The notes under the pieces were generated by a model. The model saw only the letters and a program-made list of their open reading frames with translations, ran no database searches and was not told where the DNA came from. From Vibrio tapetis subsp. quintayensis (GTDB lineage Bacteria > Pseudomonadota > Gammaproteobacteria > Enterobacterales > Vibrionaceae), in assembly GCF_030409945.1 (NCBI RefSeq), contig NZ_JAUFQV010000007.1, forward strand, positions 124,001 through 188,000: 64,000 bases of DNA, read 5' to 3'. A program made the translations under genes and the position numbers. Of the stretch, positions 1-7,179 are shown piece after piece. Every line of letters begins with the position of its first letter. Position 1 is the stretch's first letter.

Positions 1-1
1 C

Positions 2-781
2 ATCAACACCGATCCGACCAGGCTATCTCAAATCCTATTTAATTTGGTAGGAAATGCGATCAAGTTTACGTCGGTCGGATGCATAAAAATCTCAATTTCA
101 TTAAGCGAGAACAAGTATTTAAATTTAGAAGTTGAAGATACCGGGATTGGCATGGAGCAAAATGCGATTGATAAATTGTTCAGTCCTTTCGTTCAGGCAG
201 ACAGTTCGATCACTCGCAAATTTGGAGGAACAGGTTTAGGGCTAACGATCACAAAACATCTCGTTCATTCGTTCAATGGCTCAATCTGTGTTACCAGTGA
301 TATTGGCCAGGGAAGCCGGTTTCTAGTTTCGATACCTGTTACCACGTCACACGTCAGAAACGATGACTTCAACAATACGACGACGTCCGGCAATAACGAA
401 GAAGTAATTATAAAGCGTCAGTCTCTGAATATTCTCGTAGCGGAAGATAGCCCCGCGAACCAGATGGTTATCCAGTTATTACTCAATAATTTGGGGCACA
501 ATGTCACGATTGCCAATAATGGTTTGGAAGCAATAGAGATTGCCAAAGAAAACGAAAACAACTTAGATTTAATCTTCATGGACATCTCTATGCCAGAGAT
601 GGACGGCATCACAGCGACACGTGAGCTAAGGAAGCTAAACATCTCTTTGCCAATTCTAGCGCTTACTGCACACGCGATGCCGGATGACAAAGCTCAATGC
701 CTAAGCTCGGGAATGGATGATTTCATTACCAAACCGGTAAGAAGTAAGGATCTACAACGAGCACTTAGCCGTTTTCTCTAA
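2..781 (+). CDS. Hybrid sensor histidine kinase / response regulator, C-terminal part
   Basis: The 5' end lies outside the window; the frame is open from base 2. The first ~105 residues are a GHKL ATPase domain: N box GNAIKFT, G1 box DTGIGM, G2 box GGTGLGLTI. A receiver domain follows, with acidic pair AEDSPANQ, phosphoacceptor Asp in FMDISMPEMDG, the conserved Thr in ALTAHA and Lys in TKPV. The protein ends just after the receiver, so there is no C-terminal Hpt domain; signal would pass back within the kinase or to a separate Hpt protein. The sensor domain is not visible, so the stimulus is unknown. The gene converges on the minus-strand gene at 1064, with dif between them. Confidence 0.93.
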   Translation: MNTDPTRLSQILFNLVGNAIKFTSVGCIKISISLSENKYLNLEVEDTGIGMEQNAIDKLFSPFVQADSSITRKFGGTGLGLTITKHLVHSFNGSICVTSDIGQGSRFLVSIPVTTSHVRNDDFNNTTTSGNNEEVIIKRQSLNILVAEDSPANQMVIQLLLNNLGHNVTIANNGLEAIEIAKENENNLDLIFMDISMPEMDGITATRELRKLNISLPILALTAHAMPDDKAQCLSSGMDDFITKPVRSKDLQRALSRFL

Positions 782-940
782 AGCTATCAGCTAATAGTCA
801 GGACTTAATCTTTGATTAAAGTAATGATTATTAGCTATTTTATGGTAAATACCGGTTATGGTTAAATAGCCTCACGTAAGTAGCTTGTTGGGTTATAGGG
901 GGATAGTGATTGGGGGTCCAGTCGATTACTACAATACCTT

Positions 941-968
941 ATTTAACATAAGATATATAATGCGCACT
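941..968 (-). other. dif: dif site (XerC/XerD chromosome dimer resolution)
   Basis: Read on the minus strand the 28 bp split into a XerC-type arm AGTGCGCATTA, a 6-bp centre TATATC and a XerD-type arm TTATGTTAAAT. The XerD arm is identical to that of E. coli dif (GGTGCGCATAA / TGTATA / TTATGTTAAAT), and the XerC arm matches the V. cholerae chromosome 1 arm as I remember it. It lies between two convergent genes, as expected for an untranscribed recombination site. XerCD resolve chromosome dimers here, activated by FtsK. It marks the replication terminus, and in vibrios is also the entry point for XerCD-using phages; no integrated element is seen next to it. Confidence 0.9.
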
Positions 969-1063
969 GAGATTGTAGGCATTAAGTTCTAATTATCATT
1001 AGTAAACGGCACTAAAAAACCTCGCCACTGTATATATAAACAGCCACCAATAAATCTGTCACT

Positions 1064-1393
1064 TTATTCTTGTACGACCTGAATTCGGATAAACTTTTCC
1101 GGCTTTTTATAGCGAAATCTCATTCCTTTTTTAATGGATCTTTTACCAAGCTTACAAAGTTTATGATCTCCGCTGGTTCGTGTGCTTTTTACGTAGGTAA
1201 ATTTGCCTTTGTGTTCCATTTCAATCGTAAAATCACAATAGCCAGATAATGGTTTCTTGTACTTATTAACAGCTCGTTCAATTTTCGTTTTGAGTTTCTT
1301 AGCCACTGGATTAATTTGTGCATCGTCAGCTATCGACAACGTGCTGACAGATATAAGACCAATGAACATCATTCGTAAGATTCTGGCACCCAT
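1064..1393 (-). CDS. Small secreted protein resembling the TolA C-terminal domain
   Basis: 109 residues. An N-terminal signal peptide (hydrophobic stretch MMFIGLISVSTLSIA) is followed by an ~80-residue domain. The spacing of two cysteines (SGYCDFTIEM and SGDHKLCKLG), an intervening KGKF turn and a helix then a final strand resemble the globular C-terminal domain of TolA, where the two Cys form a disulfide. The long TolA helical and membrane parts are absent, so this is a stand-alone periplasmic version, not TolA. The start is supported by AGGAG five bases upstream. It is the first gene to the right of dif. The family assignment is by motif only; the function is unknown. Confidence 0.6.
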   Translation of the reverse strand: MGARILRMMFIGLISVSTLSIADDAQINPVAKKLKTKIERAVNKYKKPLSGYCDFTIEMEHKGKFTYVKSTRTSGDHKLCKLGKRSIKKGMRFRYKKPEKFIRIQVVQE

Positions 1394-1428
1394 GAATGCT
1401 CCTGTTTAAATACCGTTGTTTAGGCATA

Positions 1429-1460
1429 AAAAAACCGTCACTTGAAACCGTGACGGCTTT
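1429..1460 (-). terminator. Rho-independent terminator of the matP operon
   Basis: Stem CCGTCAC / GTGACGG with an 8-nt loop, followed on the minus strand by a run of seven T. It lies downstream of the leftward gene at 1589-1900. Confidence 0.8.
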
Positions 1461-1588
1461 AGGTATCACCAATGTAATCAAACTCACGCTGTATCTATAC
1501 AATGCGATGACACGAATTCGAGCTATCCGTTAATAATATATGTCAGCGAGTGGTTGTTGCATCGTTTGCGTTGGATGACTTGGCTAAA

Positions 1589-1900
1589 TCACGCACTTTT
1601 CTTGCTACTGTCGCTTTTGAAGCCTTGGTGAGGAAAAACGTTTCGAATACGCTGTTGGATTTTATTTGGGATAGTTTTAGAGAACGTCAACTTTGCGCCA
1701 CTTCGAGTACTGTAAACCTTAATAACACCAGAAAATGGCTGACGATGAGCGATATCTAAGCAATTGTGCTTAAAAGTTGCAGGTAAGTGCCCTTTTACTT
1801 TCAGCAACTCTCCATCCTTGAACTCCATTTTTAGTCGAGGTCTATCGACGCCAACAAGCCAAAAAATCAAGACTGCGGCCACAACCAATACCCATAACAT
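1589..1900 (-). CDS. DUF3634 family membrane-anchored protein
   Basis: 103 residues with a single N-terminal membrane helix (LWVLVVAAVLIFWLVGV), then a basic cytoplasmic or periplasmic tail. This matches the Vibrionaceae DUF3634 family in length and N-terminal pattern; its function is unknown. It starts 11 bp after the matP stop, so the two are probably co-transcribed, ending at the hairpin at 1429-1460. Confidence 0.75.
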   Translation of the reverse strand: MLWVLVVAAVLIFWLVGVDRPRLKMEFKDGELLKVKGHLPATFKHNCLDIAHRQPFSGVIKVYSTRSGAKLTFSKTIPNKIQQRIRNVFPHQGFKSDSSKKSA

Positions 1901-1911
1901 AGACTAGCTCC

Positions 1912-2361
1912 TCAGTCTGATAGTAACTTACTCAAATCTTCTTTTAGGCTGTCGACTTTCTGGCTTGCTTTTTCACTACGCGAAGCCTCGCCCAATAAAT
2001 ACTCAATAGCATCGGAAAGTGTGCAGCCTAACTCACCCGCTCGATTAGAGAGCTTTTCCCAAACGCGGTAATCAAGATCAATCGATTTTTTCTTGGTGTG
2101 AATCTGTTCTGCATTAAAATGGCGCTTTCTTTTTGCCCTGATGGCTTGCTTCATTTTATTATCAAGCTCAGGCGACATATGTTGGCTTATCCATTCCAAC
2201 ACTTTGGTAGGTTCATGCTCTAATCGTTTGAGTTGCTCAACCGCAGCGGTATCTTCACTAGTATCGATATAGTGCGTAACAGTTTCTCCGTCTTTCCATT
2301 TTTTGACGAGATATTGCCATTTCCAACCACATTCCAGATTTTCTAGCTGCTGATATTTCAT
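1912..2361 (-). CDS. matP: Macrodomain Ter protein MatP
   Basis: 149 residues, the usual MatP length. The N-terminal start MKYQQLENLE and GWKWQYL are conserved MatP features. The middle carries the basic DNA-binding region (AIRAKRKRHFN), followed by the ribbon-helix-helix (KKKSIDLDYRVWEKLSNRAG) and a C-terminal coiled coil that bridges MatP dimers. MatP binds matS sites, compacts the Ter macrodomain and links it to the division machinery through ZapB. It is divergent from lonP, as in E. coli. A near-matS sequence lies 26 bp upstream of its start (2387-2399). The gene is only ~1 kb from dif. Confidence 0.96.
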   Translation of the reverse strand: MKYQQLENLECGWKWQYLVKKWKDGETVTHYIDTSEDTAAVEQLKRLEHEPTKVLEWISQHMSPELDNKMKQAIRAKRKRHFNAEQIHTKKKSIDLDYRVWEKLSNRAGELGCTLSDAIEYLLGEASRSEKASQKVDSLKEDLSKLLSD

Positions 2362-2386
2362 GAACCTGTTCCATTACTATTTATGT

Positions 2387-2399
2387 GTGACAGCGTAAC
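2387..2399. promoter_or_regulatory. Near-matS site in the matP-lonP divergent promoter region
   Basis: GTGACAGCGTAAC matches the matS consensus GTGACRNYGTCAC at 12 of 13 positions. It sits just upstream of matP, so MatP binding here could affect its own promoter. This is inference from one near match. Confidence 0.4.
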
Positions 2400-2527
2400 C
2401 CAAAGTAACATCAAAATCAAATTGATCAGGATTACTGATTGCTTCATCCAATTGCAAGATAACACTATAACGTATCACTAATTTTCTATATACTTTGGCT
2501 CTTTTAACATGAGACATAGCGCCTAAG

Positions 2528-4192
2528 ATGCTAGAAAATTGGCAATCAGTAACACCTCAGTACGATTCATTTACGCAAGTGATTTCGCAATATCACGAGC
2601 TAGTACCCTTAACGTTTTTGGATGTTCAGCCGCGCCTTGCATCAGCCATATCTCGATTCGACCGTCTCAATAGTTTAACTCGAGTTTTATTAGTTAACGC
2701 ACCAGACAATGCTATCTATCGCCAAATAATTGTTGATGGCTTTAAGCAGCTTCAAGAAGCAGGCGTGATTTCAACAGGCAAACCGGTCGTTCGTATAGAA
2801 TCTTTGGATTCAGATGCCCTATTCGGTTTGTATCAAGCAAAAGACGGTGAAATTGTTGAGCATACTAAGGGCTACCTAGAACAAGCTGATGGTGGCTATC
2901 TGATGGTTTCTGCCAATCTGATTTTGGCTAACCCTGTGATGTGGACTAAACTCAAATCCGCTCTGCTCGGAGATGCGATTTCTCCGATTAATGCAGACAG
3001 CAAAAATCTAGCGCACACAGTACCGTCATCAAATTTTGATATTAAGCTCGTTGTCATTGGTGATAGAAACCAAATGGGCGATCTTGATTTCTTCGATACC
3101 GACATACAAACAGGCCTTTGTATGTTTAGTGAAGTAGAATTAGAAATAAGACTCAATGAAGAGTCACTATCTTTATACCTTGGCTACGTGAAAGGGCTAC
3201 TTAACAGATTCCAACTGCCAGGTATCAACAGTGATTCGGTCACCGCCTTGCTAACTGCTGGCGCTAGACAATGTGAAGACCAAGACTTCGCTCCTTTAAG
3301 CCCAGTCTGGCACAACGCATTGTTATCTGAAGCGGCACTGGAATCAAAAGGTGACACTGTCGCGTTTTCAGATATTAAGGCGGCCATCGAACACAAGTAT
3401 TATCGAGAGTCCTATCTAACCCTTCGCGCCGTAGACGATATTCTCGGCGGTCAAGTGATTATTGAAACCGAAGGTGATCAGGTTGGCCAAGTTAATGGCT
3501 TAACTGTGGTCGAAATACCGGGTCATCCGATTTCTTATGGCGAGCCCGCTCGTATTTCTTGTGTCGTACATTTTGGTGACGGCGACATCAACGATGTTGA
3601 ACGAAAAGCTGAGCTTGGTGGTAACCTCCATGCTAAAGGCATGATGATCATGCAGGCGTTTGTCAGCAGTGCTCTCAATTTAGACGAACCATTGCCTTAC
3701 TCTGCCTCAGTTGTATTTGAGCAATCTTATTGTGAGGTTGACGGCGACAGTGCTTCTTTAGCCGAACTGTGTTCATTGGTCAGTGCCCTATCAGAACAAC
3801 CGATCAATCAACAAATAGCGATAACAGGTGCGGTTGATCAGTTCGGTCGAGTACAAGCAGTTGGCGGTTTAAACGAAAAAATAGAAGGCTTTTTTCACAT
3901 CTGCCAGCATAAAGGTTTAACCGGTGGTCAAGGTGTCATTCTTCCTAAGACAAACCTCAAACATTTAGCATTACACGACGATGTCATTGATGCCATAAAG
4001 AACGAGCAGTTCCATATTTGGTCAGTAGAATCGGTAGATGAAGCGGTTCCGTTGCTAACTGGAAAAGCGCTTCGTGGTGATGATGAAGACACAATTTTAA
4101 ATAAAATAGCACAACGGATTGATGATTTTGAACGGCACATCCCGGCTAATGGTTTGATTACGAGACTTAAACAGTGGTTTGACCATAACTGA
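2528..4192 (+). CDS. Lon-like protease LonP/YcbZ (S16 family, degenerate ATPase part)
   Basis: 554 residues, close to E. coli YcbZ (586). The C-terminal third is a Lon-type S16 protease domain with the Ser-Lys dyad: Ser408 in GDSAS and Lys451 in NEKIEG. The spacing of 43 residues equals that of E. coli Lon (Ser679/Lys722). The N-terminal part lacks a clear Walker A motif, as in the YcbZ subfamily, whose substrates are not well known. It lies between matP and fabA, as in E. coli. The spacing to fabA (66 bp) includes a FabR-like operator, so fabA has its own promoter. Confidence 0.9.
   Translation: MLENWQSVTPQYDSFTQVISQYHELVPLTFLDVQPRLASAISRFDRLNSLTRVLLVNAPDNAIYRQIIVDGFKQLQEAGVISTGKPVVRIESLDSDALFGLYQAKDGEIVEHTKGYLEQADGGYLMVSANLILANPVMWTKLKSALLGDAISPINADSKNLAHTVPSSNFDIKLVVIGDRNQMGDLDFFDTDIQTGLCMFSEVELEIRLNEESLSLYLGYVKGLLNRFQLPGINSDSVTALLTAGARQCEDQDFAPLSPVWHNALLSEAALESKGDTVAFSDIKAAIEHKYYRESYLTLRAVDDILGGQVIIETEGDQVGQVNGLTVVEIPGHPISYGEPARISCVVHFGDGDINDVERKAELGGNLHAKGMMIMQAFVSSALNLDEPLPYSASVVFEQSYCEVDGDSASLAELCSLVSALSEQPINQQIAITGAVDQFGRVQAVGGLNEKIEGFFHICQHKGLTGGQGVILPKTNLKHLALHDDVIDAIKNEQFHIWSVESVDEAVPLLTGKALRGDDEDTILNKIAQRIDDFERHIPANGLITRLKQWFDHN
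3351..3363. other. Near-matS site inside lonP
   Basis: GTGACACTGTCGC matches the matS consensus at 12 of 13 positions. This is a single near match and could be chance. Confidence 0.3.
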
Positions 4193-4204
4193 TCCGACTT
4201 GTTT

Positions 4205-4222
4205 AGCGTACAGCTGTTCACT
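4205..4222. promoter_or_regulatory. FabR-like operator upstream of fabA
   Basis: The sequence AGCGTACAGCTGTTCACT is an imperfect palindrome close to the FabR motif described upstream of fabA and fabB in E. coli (AGCGTACA, two bases, then TGT...GCT). It sits 37-54 bp before the fabA start. FabR represses unsaturated fatty acid synthesis genes. Assignment is by similarity alone. Confidence 0.5.
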
Positions 4223-4258
4223 AACATGCCCAATAAGTATTTTTGGAGTAATAAAATA

Positions 4259-4777
4259 ATGCAAAATAAACGTGATTCATATACTCGTGAAGACCTTTTA
4301 GCTTCTAGCCAAGGCGAATTATTCGGTCCTACTGGCCCACAGTTACCAGCACCAAATATGCTGATGATGGATCGAATTACAAAGATGTCTGAAACTGAAG
4401 GCGATTTCGGTAAAGGTTTGATCTTGGCTGAACTGGATATTACTCCTGATCTTTGGTTCTTTGACTGTCACTTCCCTGGCGACCCTGTAATGCCTGGTTG
4501 CCTAGGCCTCGATGCAATGTGGCAACTAGTTGGTTTCTACCTTGGCTGGGTTGGCGGTGAAGGCAAAGGTCGTGCTCTAGGTGTGGGTGAAGTGAAATTT
4601 ACTGGTCAAATCCTGCCAACAGCGAAAAAAGTGACTTACGAAATTCACATGAAACGTGTTGTGAATCGTCGCCTTGTTATGGGCCTTGCTGATGGCCGAG
4701 TTTTAGTTGATGGTAAAGAGATTTACGTCGCGAAAGATTTGAAAGTTGGTTTGTTCCAAGACACATCTAACTTCTAA
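4259..4777 (+). CDS. fabA: 3-hydroxydecanoyl-ACP dehydratase/isomerase FabA
   Basis: 172 residues from the ATG at 4259, which has GGAG upstream and gives exactly the E. coli FabA length; an upstream TTG in the same frame would add 20 unrelated residues. The hot-dog domain contains the active-site His near residue 71 in [13 protein letters not shown] and Asp near residue 85 in LGLDAMWQ. FabA dehydrates 3-hydroxydecanoyl-ACP and isomerises the product to cis-3-decenoyl-ACP, the branch point to unsaturated fatty acids, in the cytoplasm. Context matches E. coli (lonP-like/ycbZ, fabA, rmf). A terminator follows at 4787. Confidence 0.98.
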   Translation: MQNKRDSYTREDLLASSQGELFGPTGPQLPAPNMLMMDRITKMSETEGDFGKGLILAELDITPDLWFFDCHFPGDPVMPGCLGLDAMWQLVGFYLGWVGGEGKGRALGVGEVKFTGQILPTAKKVTYEIHMKRVVNRRLVMGLADGRVLVDGKEIYVAKDLKVGLFQDTSNF

Positions 4778-4786
4778 GCTAATTTA

Positions 4787-4811
4787 GGCAGCTGAAAAAG
4801 CTGTCTTTTTT
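4787..4811 (+). terminator. Rho-independent terminator of fabA
   Basis: A seven-pair stem GGCAGCT / AGCTGTC (one G-T pair) with a GAAAA loop, followed by six T, 10 bp after the fabA stop. Confidence 0.85.
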
Positions 4812-4872
4812 GTTATCAATTATTTAGTTATAGTGCGTTATGTGGACATCTAAACTCATGAACACATAACGC

Positions 4873-4899
4873 AAAAGGCCCCATATTAAGGGGCCTTTT
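4873..4899 (-). terminator. Terminator of rmf (possibly bidirectional)
   Basis: A perfect ten-pair stem AAAAGGCCCC / GGGGCCTTTT with a 7-nt loop. The T-rich arm can serve either strand; it lies 20 bp beyond the rmf stop on the minus strand and also backs up the fabA terminator. Confidence 0.85.
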
Positions 4900-4919
4900 C
4901 CTATTCTGAAGGTTGTAAG

Positions 4920-5093
4920 TTATTTATAGAGACCAGCTTGTTTGTCATCTCTGGCGTCCCGCCAACCACCTAACCAATTCGATCTCGCTTCCATTTGTTG
5001 ATATGGGCACTCCTCTTGAGACCTCCCATTCACTCCTGCTTTGTAACCTTGAGATTGAGCTCGTTCTTGGCGGTCACGTTTCTGTCTCTTCAT
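4920..5093 (-). CDS. rmf: Ribosome modulation factor RMF
   Basis: 57 residues beginning MKRQKRDRQERAQSQGYKAG and containing NGRSQEECPY, NWLGGWRDARDD and ending GLYK. These are the hallmark features of RMF, a small basic protein that dimerises 70S ribosomes into inactive 100S particles in stationary phase. Length and sequence fit E. coli RMF (55 residues), and the position next to fabA is conserved. The gene is short but unmistakable. Confidence 0.97.
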   Translation of the reverse strand: MKRQKRDRQERAQSQGYKAGVNGRSQEECPYQQMEARSNWLGGWRDARDDKQAGLYK

Positions 5094-5205
5094 AGTACAG
5101 TCCTCACAAAATCAATAATTCGTAATTTACTACTATTAATGTTCTATGGAGTTTTCGTTACTCCATGATTAAGAATTGTACAGAATGAGTAGATACACAA
5201 GACAC

Positions 5206-5242
5206 AAAAAAGGCATGGTTTCATTTTTGTGAAACCATGCCT
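5206..5242 (-). terminator. Terminator of the rlmL-grx-uup-DUF3466 operon
   Basis: A perfect 13-pair stem AGGCATGGTTTCA / TGAAACCATGCCT with a short loop, followed on the minus strand by five T. It lies 16 bp after the DUF3466 gene stop. Confidence 0.9.
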
Positions 5243-5257
5243 ATTATTACAATTATA

Positions 5258-7162
5258 TTATTTACGACGGAAACCAAATAGTGTTAGACCAGCTAAGAAC
5301 ATCCAACCTAGGCCAGCACCTTTTCTGGTGACAGGGTTAGAATCTGTTGACCTTACCTGAATATTGGCAGACGTTGCGCCATTTATAGGAATCAGTTTTA
5401 TCGCAACTTTCTTTTCTGGTTCGCCACACTCAGAGTTATGAGATGTGGTTTTGTAACCAATAGAACAGTAAACCGCTGTAGCTGCAATAATACCGGCATC
5501 GTTAATGTCGTTAGCGTCTAGAATTCGATACTTATTGGCATTTCCACTTTGGCTACCGTCGTTGGTTAAGTCATCTAACCACCAAGCTTTAGAGTTGAAC
5601 GTGTCTTTTCTATCTGCATCCGCTCCGTATGGAAGAATGAAGCCACGTTCACGACGGACTTTACCTTGAACTTCACGTGAAGTTTCAGCATGAACACGCC
5701 CGACAATCTCGTTATGATTGTTAATCGCTCCCATTTCACCGCCAGCGCCATCAAAGAAGATGCCCCCACTTAAGTAGTCTGCAGTCGGGCTTCCAGTTGA
5801 CGCATCTGCGACCCACAAACGATTGTTCAATGAACCGTTTTGAACTGGGATATCGGTGTTACCTGTGCTACTGCTACCACGAATGTAGTCGAAGCTGCCA
5901 CGTTTACTTGTACCAATGACAATTAGCTTGTTATTGATGTCTGTCGCGGTTGAATTACTGTAAAGCCAGTCACTGCCGCTCTTGAGTTCTGTTCCCGCAA
6001 CAGTTTTAGATGTCCATTGATCTGTGGCAACCGTAAACCCAGTCGTGTTAGGCAAAAATACCGCAGCTTGCAGCATAGACCGACTATCGCCATTTGTTGC
6101 GTTGTAACCGGCTAATACGGGCAAAGCATCGTAGGTACCGCCTGCAGCAATCGCGGCACCACGAATGCTAGAGTTGATGGAATTCGAGTTGCCCGGACTT
6201 GTACCGCTAAAACCATTCCAATTTGCTACCTGAATCGGTGCCGGTGTATTCAACTCCCAAACCGACGCTTTGCTATTATAAATGGTATTTTGGCAAGATG
6301 AGCTCTCTTCCGGGTTCGTTGTATTAGAACAACTGCGCGAATTAAATACATCACTTGCAGCCGAACCAACAGCATAATTCTTACCGTCATATTCGAATTC
6401 ATCAAACGCACGTGTTGGTGCTAAAAGAGCGCCAATACCAGAAGTCAAAAATGAAGGAAGCTCTGTTACAGCGCCACTTTTAGATACAATAGCTCGGCTT
6501 TTATAATTTCGGCCACTATTGCCAGAGTTAGTCGCTACATATCCACTACTGATATTCGCAATTAAATCACCATTATCAGCAATAGAGTTGACCACAACCT
6601 CTTGAGTACCCGTTATGGTAGACGTTTTTGCCGTACCGACCGTGGTAGGAATATCCAAACGAGTGCCATCGACATAACCTTTAGTATTGTTATTATCTGC
6701 ATTGAACGTTTGGCCCCAAGAATTAATAATCTTGTTTGCACCGCCAGAACCACCGTTGCCCCAAGTGTAGCGATCAGCCCAGTTGGTACAGGTTTCGTAT
6801 TTGTAGTTCCACTCACAGTACTTTAGGTACTGATAGCGAATATCACTTTCTAAAACCATGTTTAGGCGGTTATCAAACTGTAGATCGACCTCATGATTAA
6901 TAAACTGTCCTGCCTCGCCCAAACGGCCGCGTGTAGCTACTTTGGTACTATCAGCAGTACAATCCTCTCTGAAACAATTGTTTACATTTGACGTTTCTTG
7001 AATCGCTGTCGAATAGTGTTCATTATCAAAGTTTGAGTTTGGATTTTTTGAGTCATTAATCGGCTCTGAAACCAAATCAATGGTATAAAGTGCAGCATTT
7101 GCGCTTGTTGCTGCCATCACCATGGCAGCTAAAGTAGACAGTTTAAATGTTTTACTACTCAT
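5258..7162 (-). CDS. DUF3466 family surface/secreted protein with GlyGly-CTERM-like tail
   Basis: 634 residues with a classical signal peptide (to about residue 23, ANA/ALYT) and a long Ser/Asn/Gly-rich body with several Cys pairs (NNCFREDC, YCEWNYKYETC, CSNTT...SSCQN). The C-terminus is a small-residue stretch (RKGAGLGW), a hydrophobic segment (MFLAGLTLFGF) and the basic end RRK, which looks like a GlyGly-CTERM tail used by rhombosortase for surface sorting via type II secretion. The match to DUF3466, common in vibrios at this locus, is by recollection of the family. It occupies the position of pqiABC in E. coli. It lies 17 bp after uup, so it is in the same operon. The cargo function is unknown. 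Confidence 0.8.
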   Translation of the reverse strand: MSSKTFKLSTLAAMVMAATSANAALYTIDLVSEPINDSKNPNSNFDNEHYSTAIQETSNVNNCFREDCTADSTKVATRGRLGEAGQFINHEVDLQFDNRLNMVLESDIRYQYLKYCEWNYKYETCTNWADRYTWGNGGSGGANKIINSWGQTFNADNNNTKGYVDGTRLDIPTTVGTAKTSTITGTQEVVVNSIADNGDLIANISSGYVATNSGNSGRNYKSRAIVSKSGAVTELPSFLTSGIGALLAPTRAFDEFEYDGKNYAVGSAASDVFNSRSCSNTTNPEESSSCQNTIYNSKASVWELNTPAPIQVANWNGFSGTSPGNSNSINSSIRGAAIAAGGTYDALPVLAGYNATNGDSRSMLQAAVFLPNTTGFTVATDQWTSKTVAGTELKSGSDWLYSNSTATDINNKLIVIGTSKRGSFDYIRGSSSTGNTDIPVQNGSLNNRLWVADASTGSPTADYLSGGIFFDGAGGEMGAINNHNEIVGRVHAETSREVQGKVRRERGFILPYGADADRKDTFNSKAWWLDDLTNDGSQSGNANKYRILDANDINDAGIIAATAVYCSIGYKTTSHNSECGEPEKKVAIKLIPINGATSANIQVRSTDSNPVTRKGAGLGWMFLAGLTLFGFRRK

Positions 7163-7179
7163 TATTACATCTTGTCCTA

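Noticed and set aside
1550..1759. Plus-strand 69-codon frame
   Set aside because: Antisense shadow of the DUF3634 gene.
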